A stretch of 5,023 nt of DNA from Acidaminococcus fermentans (GTDB lineage Bacteria; Bacillota_C; Negativicutes; Acidaminococcales; Acidaminococcaceae): the NCBI GenBank assembly GCA_004555735.1, contig SFHH01000147.1:1-5023 (forward strand). Reading direction: 5' to 3'. Shown here in pieces: positions 5,006-5,023 of this stretch; within the stretch, counting starts at the first letter, position 1; each line of letters opens with the position of its first letter. The translations under genes were made by a program, and so were the position numbers. The notes beneath the pieces are model-generated. The model saw only the letters and a program-made list of their open reading frames with translations. It was not told where the DNA came from and did not search any database.

Positions 5006-5023
5006 GCCAAAGGGGCTGTTGCA

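Larger units (their letters stand above)
4620..5023. other. Non-coding upstream region
   Basis: No credible gene was found in this stretch. It is AT-rich from about 4620 to 4910 with A-runs at 4765-4770 and 4778-4784, then GC-rich to the edge. It contains the promoter candidates, the phased repeats, the hairpin and the GC-rich repeats listed separately. The end GGGGCTGTTGCA (5012-5023) is probably one arm of a structure cut by the window edge. Confidence 0.7.

Noticed and set aside
4911..5021. Minus-strand frame entering from the right edge and ending at TAG (4911-4913)
   Set aside because: Only about 36 codons, running through the hairpin and GC-rich repeats, with no recognisable protein end; more likely non-coding.

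Overview
The window is dominated by one very large gene on the minus strand. It starts at 4593 and stays open without a stop to base 1, where the window cuts it off (1531 codons seen, 3' end missing). I translated it by hand. It is a trimeric autotransporter adhesin (type Vc secretion, YadA/Hia/UpaG class). It has an N-terminal ESPR-type extended signal peptide, three YadA-like heads built of about 14-residue Hep/Hag repeats, three conserved head-to-stalk neck modules ending in DAVN(V/L)AQLK, and the beginning of a stalk with beta-rich repeat domains. The C-terminal membrane anchor must lie beyond the left edge. No cysteine codon occurs in the 1531 codons, as is usual for this class.

Layout, in gene order from right to left: 4594-5023 is non-coding upstream DNA; 4417-4593 encodes ESPR plus signal peptide; 3553-4308 head 1, with an insert carrying D-x-D-G repeats; 3379-3552 neck 1; 3226-3363 neck-to-head linker; 1939-3300 head 2, the longest; 1741-1938 neck 2; 1579-1710 linker; 841-1656 head 3, a Phe-rich variant; 661-834 neck 3; 1-660 stalk/beta domains, cut by the window edge. 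All sizeable plus-strand open frames at 14-4614 are antisense shadows of this gene.

The upstream region is visibly more AT-rich than the gene. It holds a strong GGGGGGAG ribosome binding site inside a small hairpin, two candidate minus-strand promoters, three perfect tandem copies of a 10-bp repeat, and a 10-bp perfect hairpin near 4943-4971. The last bases (GGGGCTGTTGCA) look like half of something cut by the edge.

The most testable observation is an uninterrupted run of eight G on the coding strand at 4476-4483, between the ESPR and the hydrophobic core of the signal peptide. As sequenced the gene is in frame (ON). Losing or gaining one G leads to a stop codon within the signal-peptide region, so it could act as a phase-variation switch for surface display.

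Organism: a diderm bacterium, because the protein needs an outer membrane. The combination of ESPR sequence, neck and linker style, the LAKDLKDLTSVTTG-type stalk motif and moderately high GC suggests a Negativicutes member (Acidaminococcus, Megasphaera or Selenomonas-like). This is inference from remembered family style. The genus cannot be fixed from this window.
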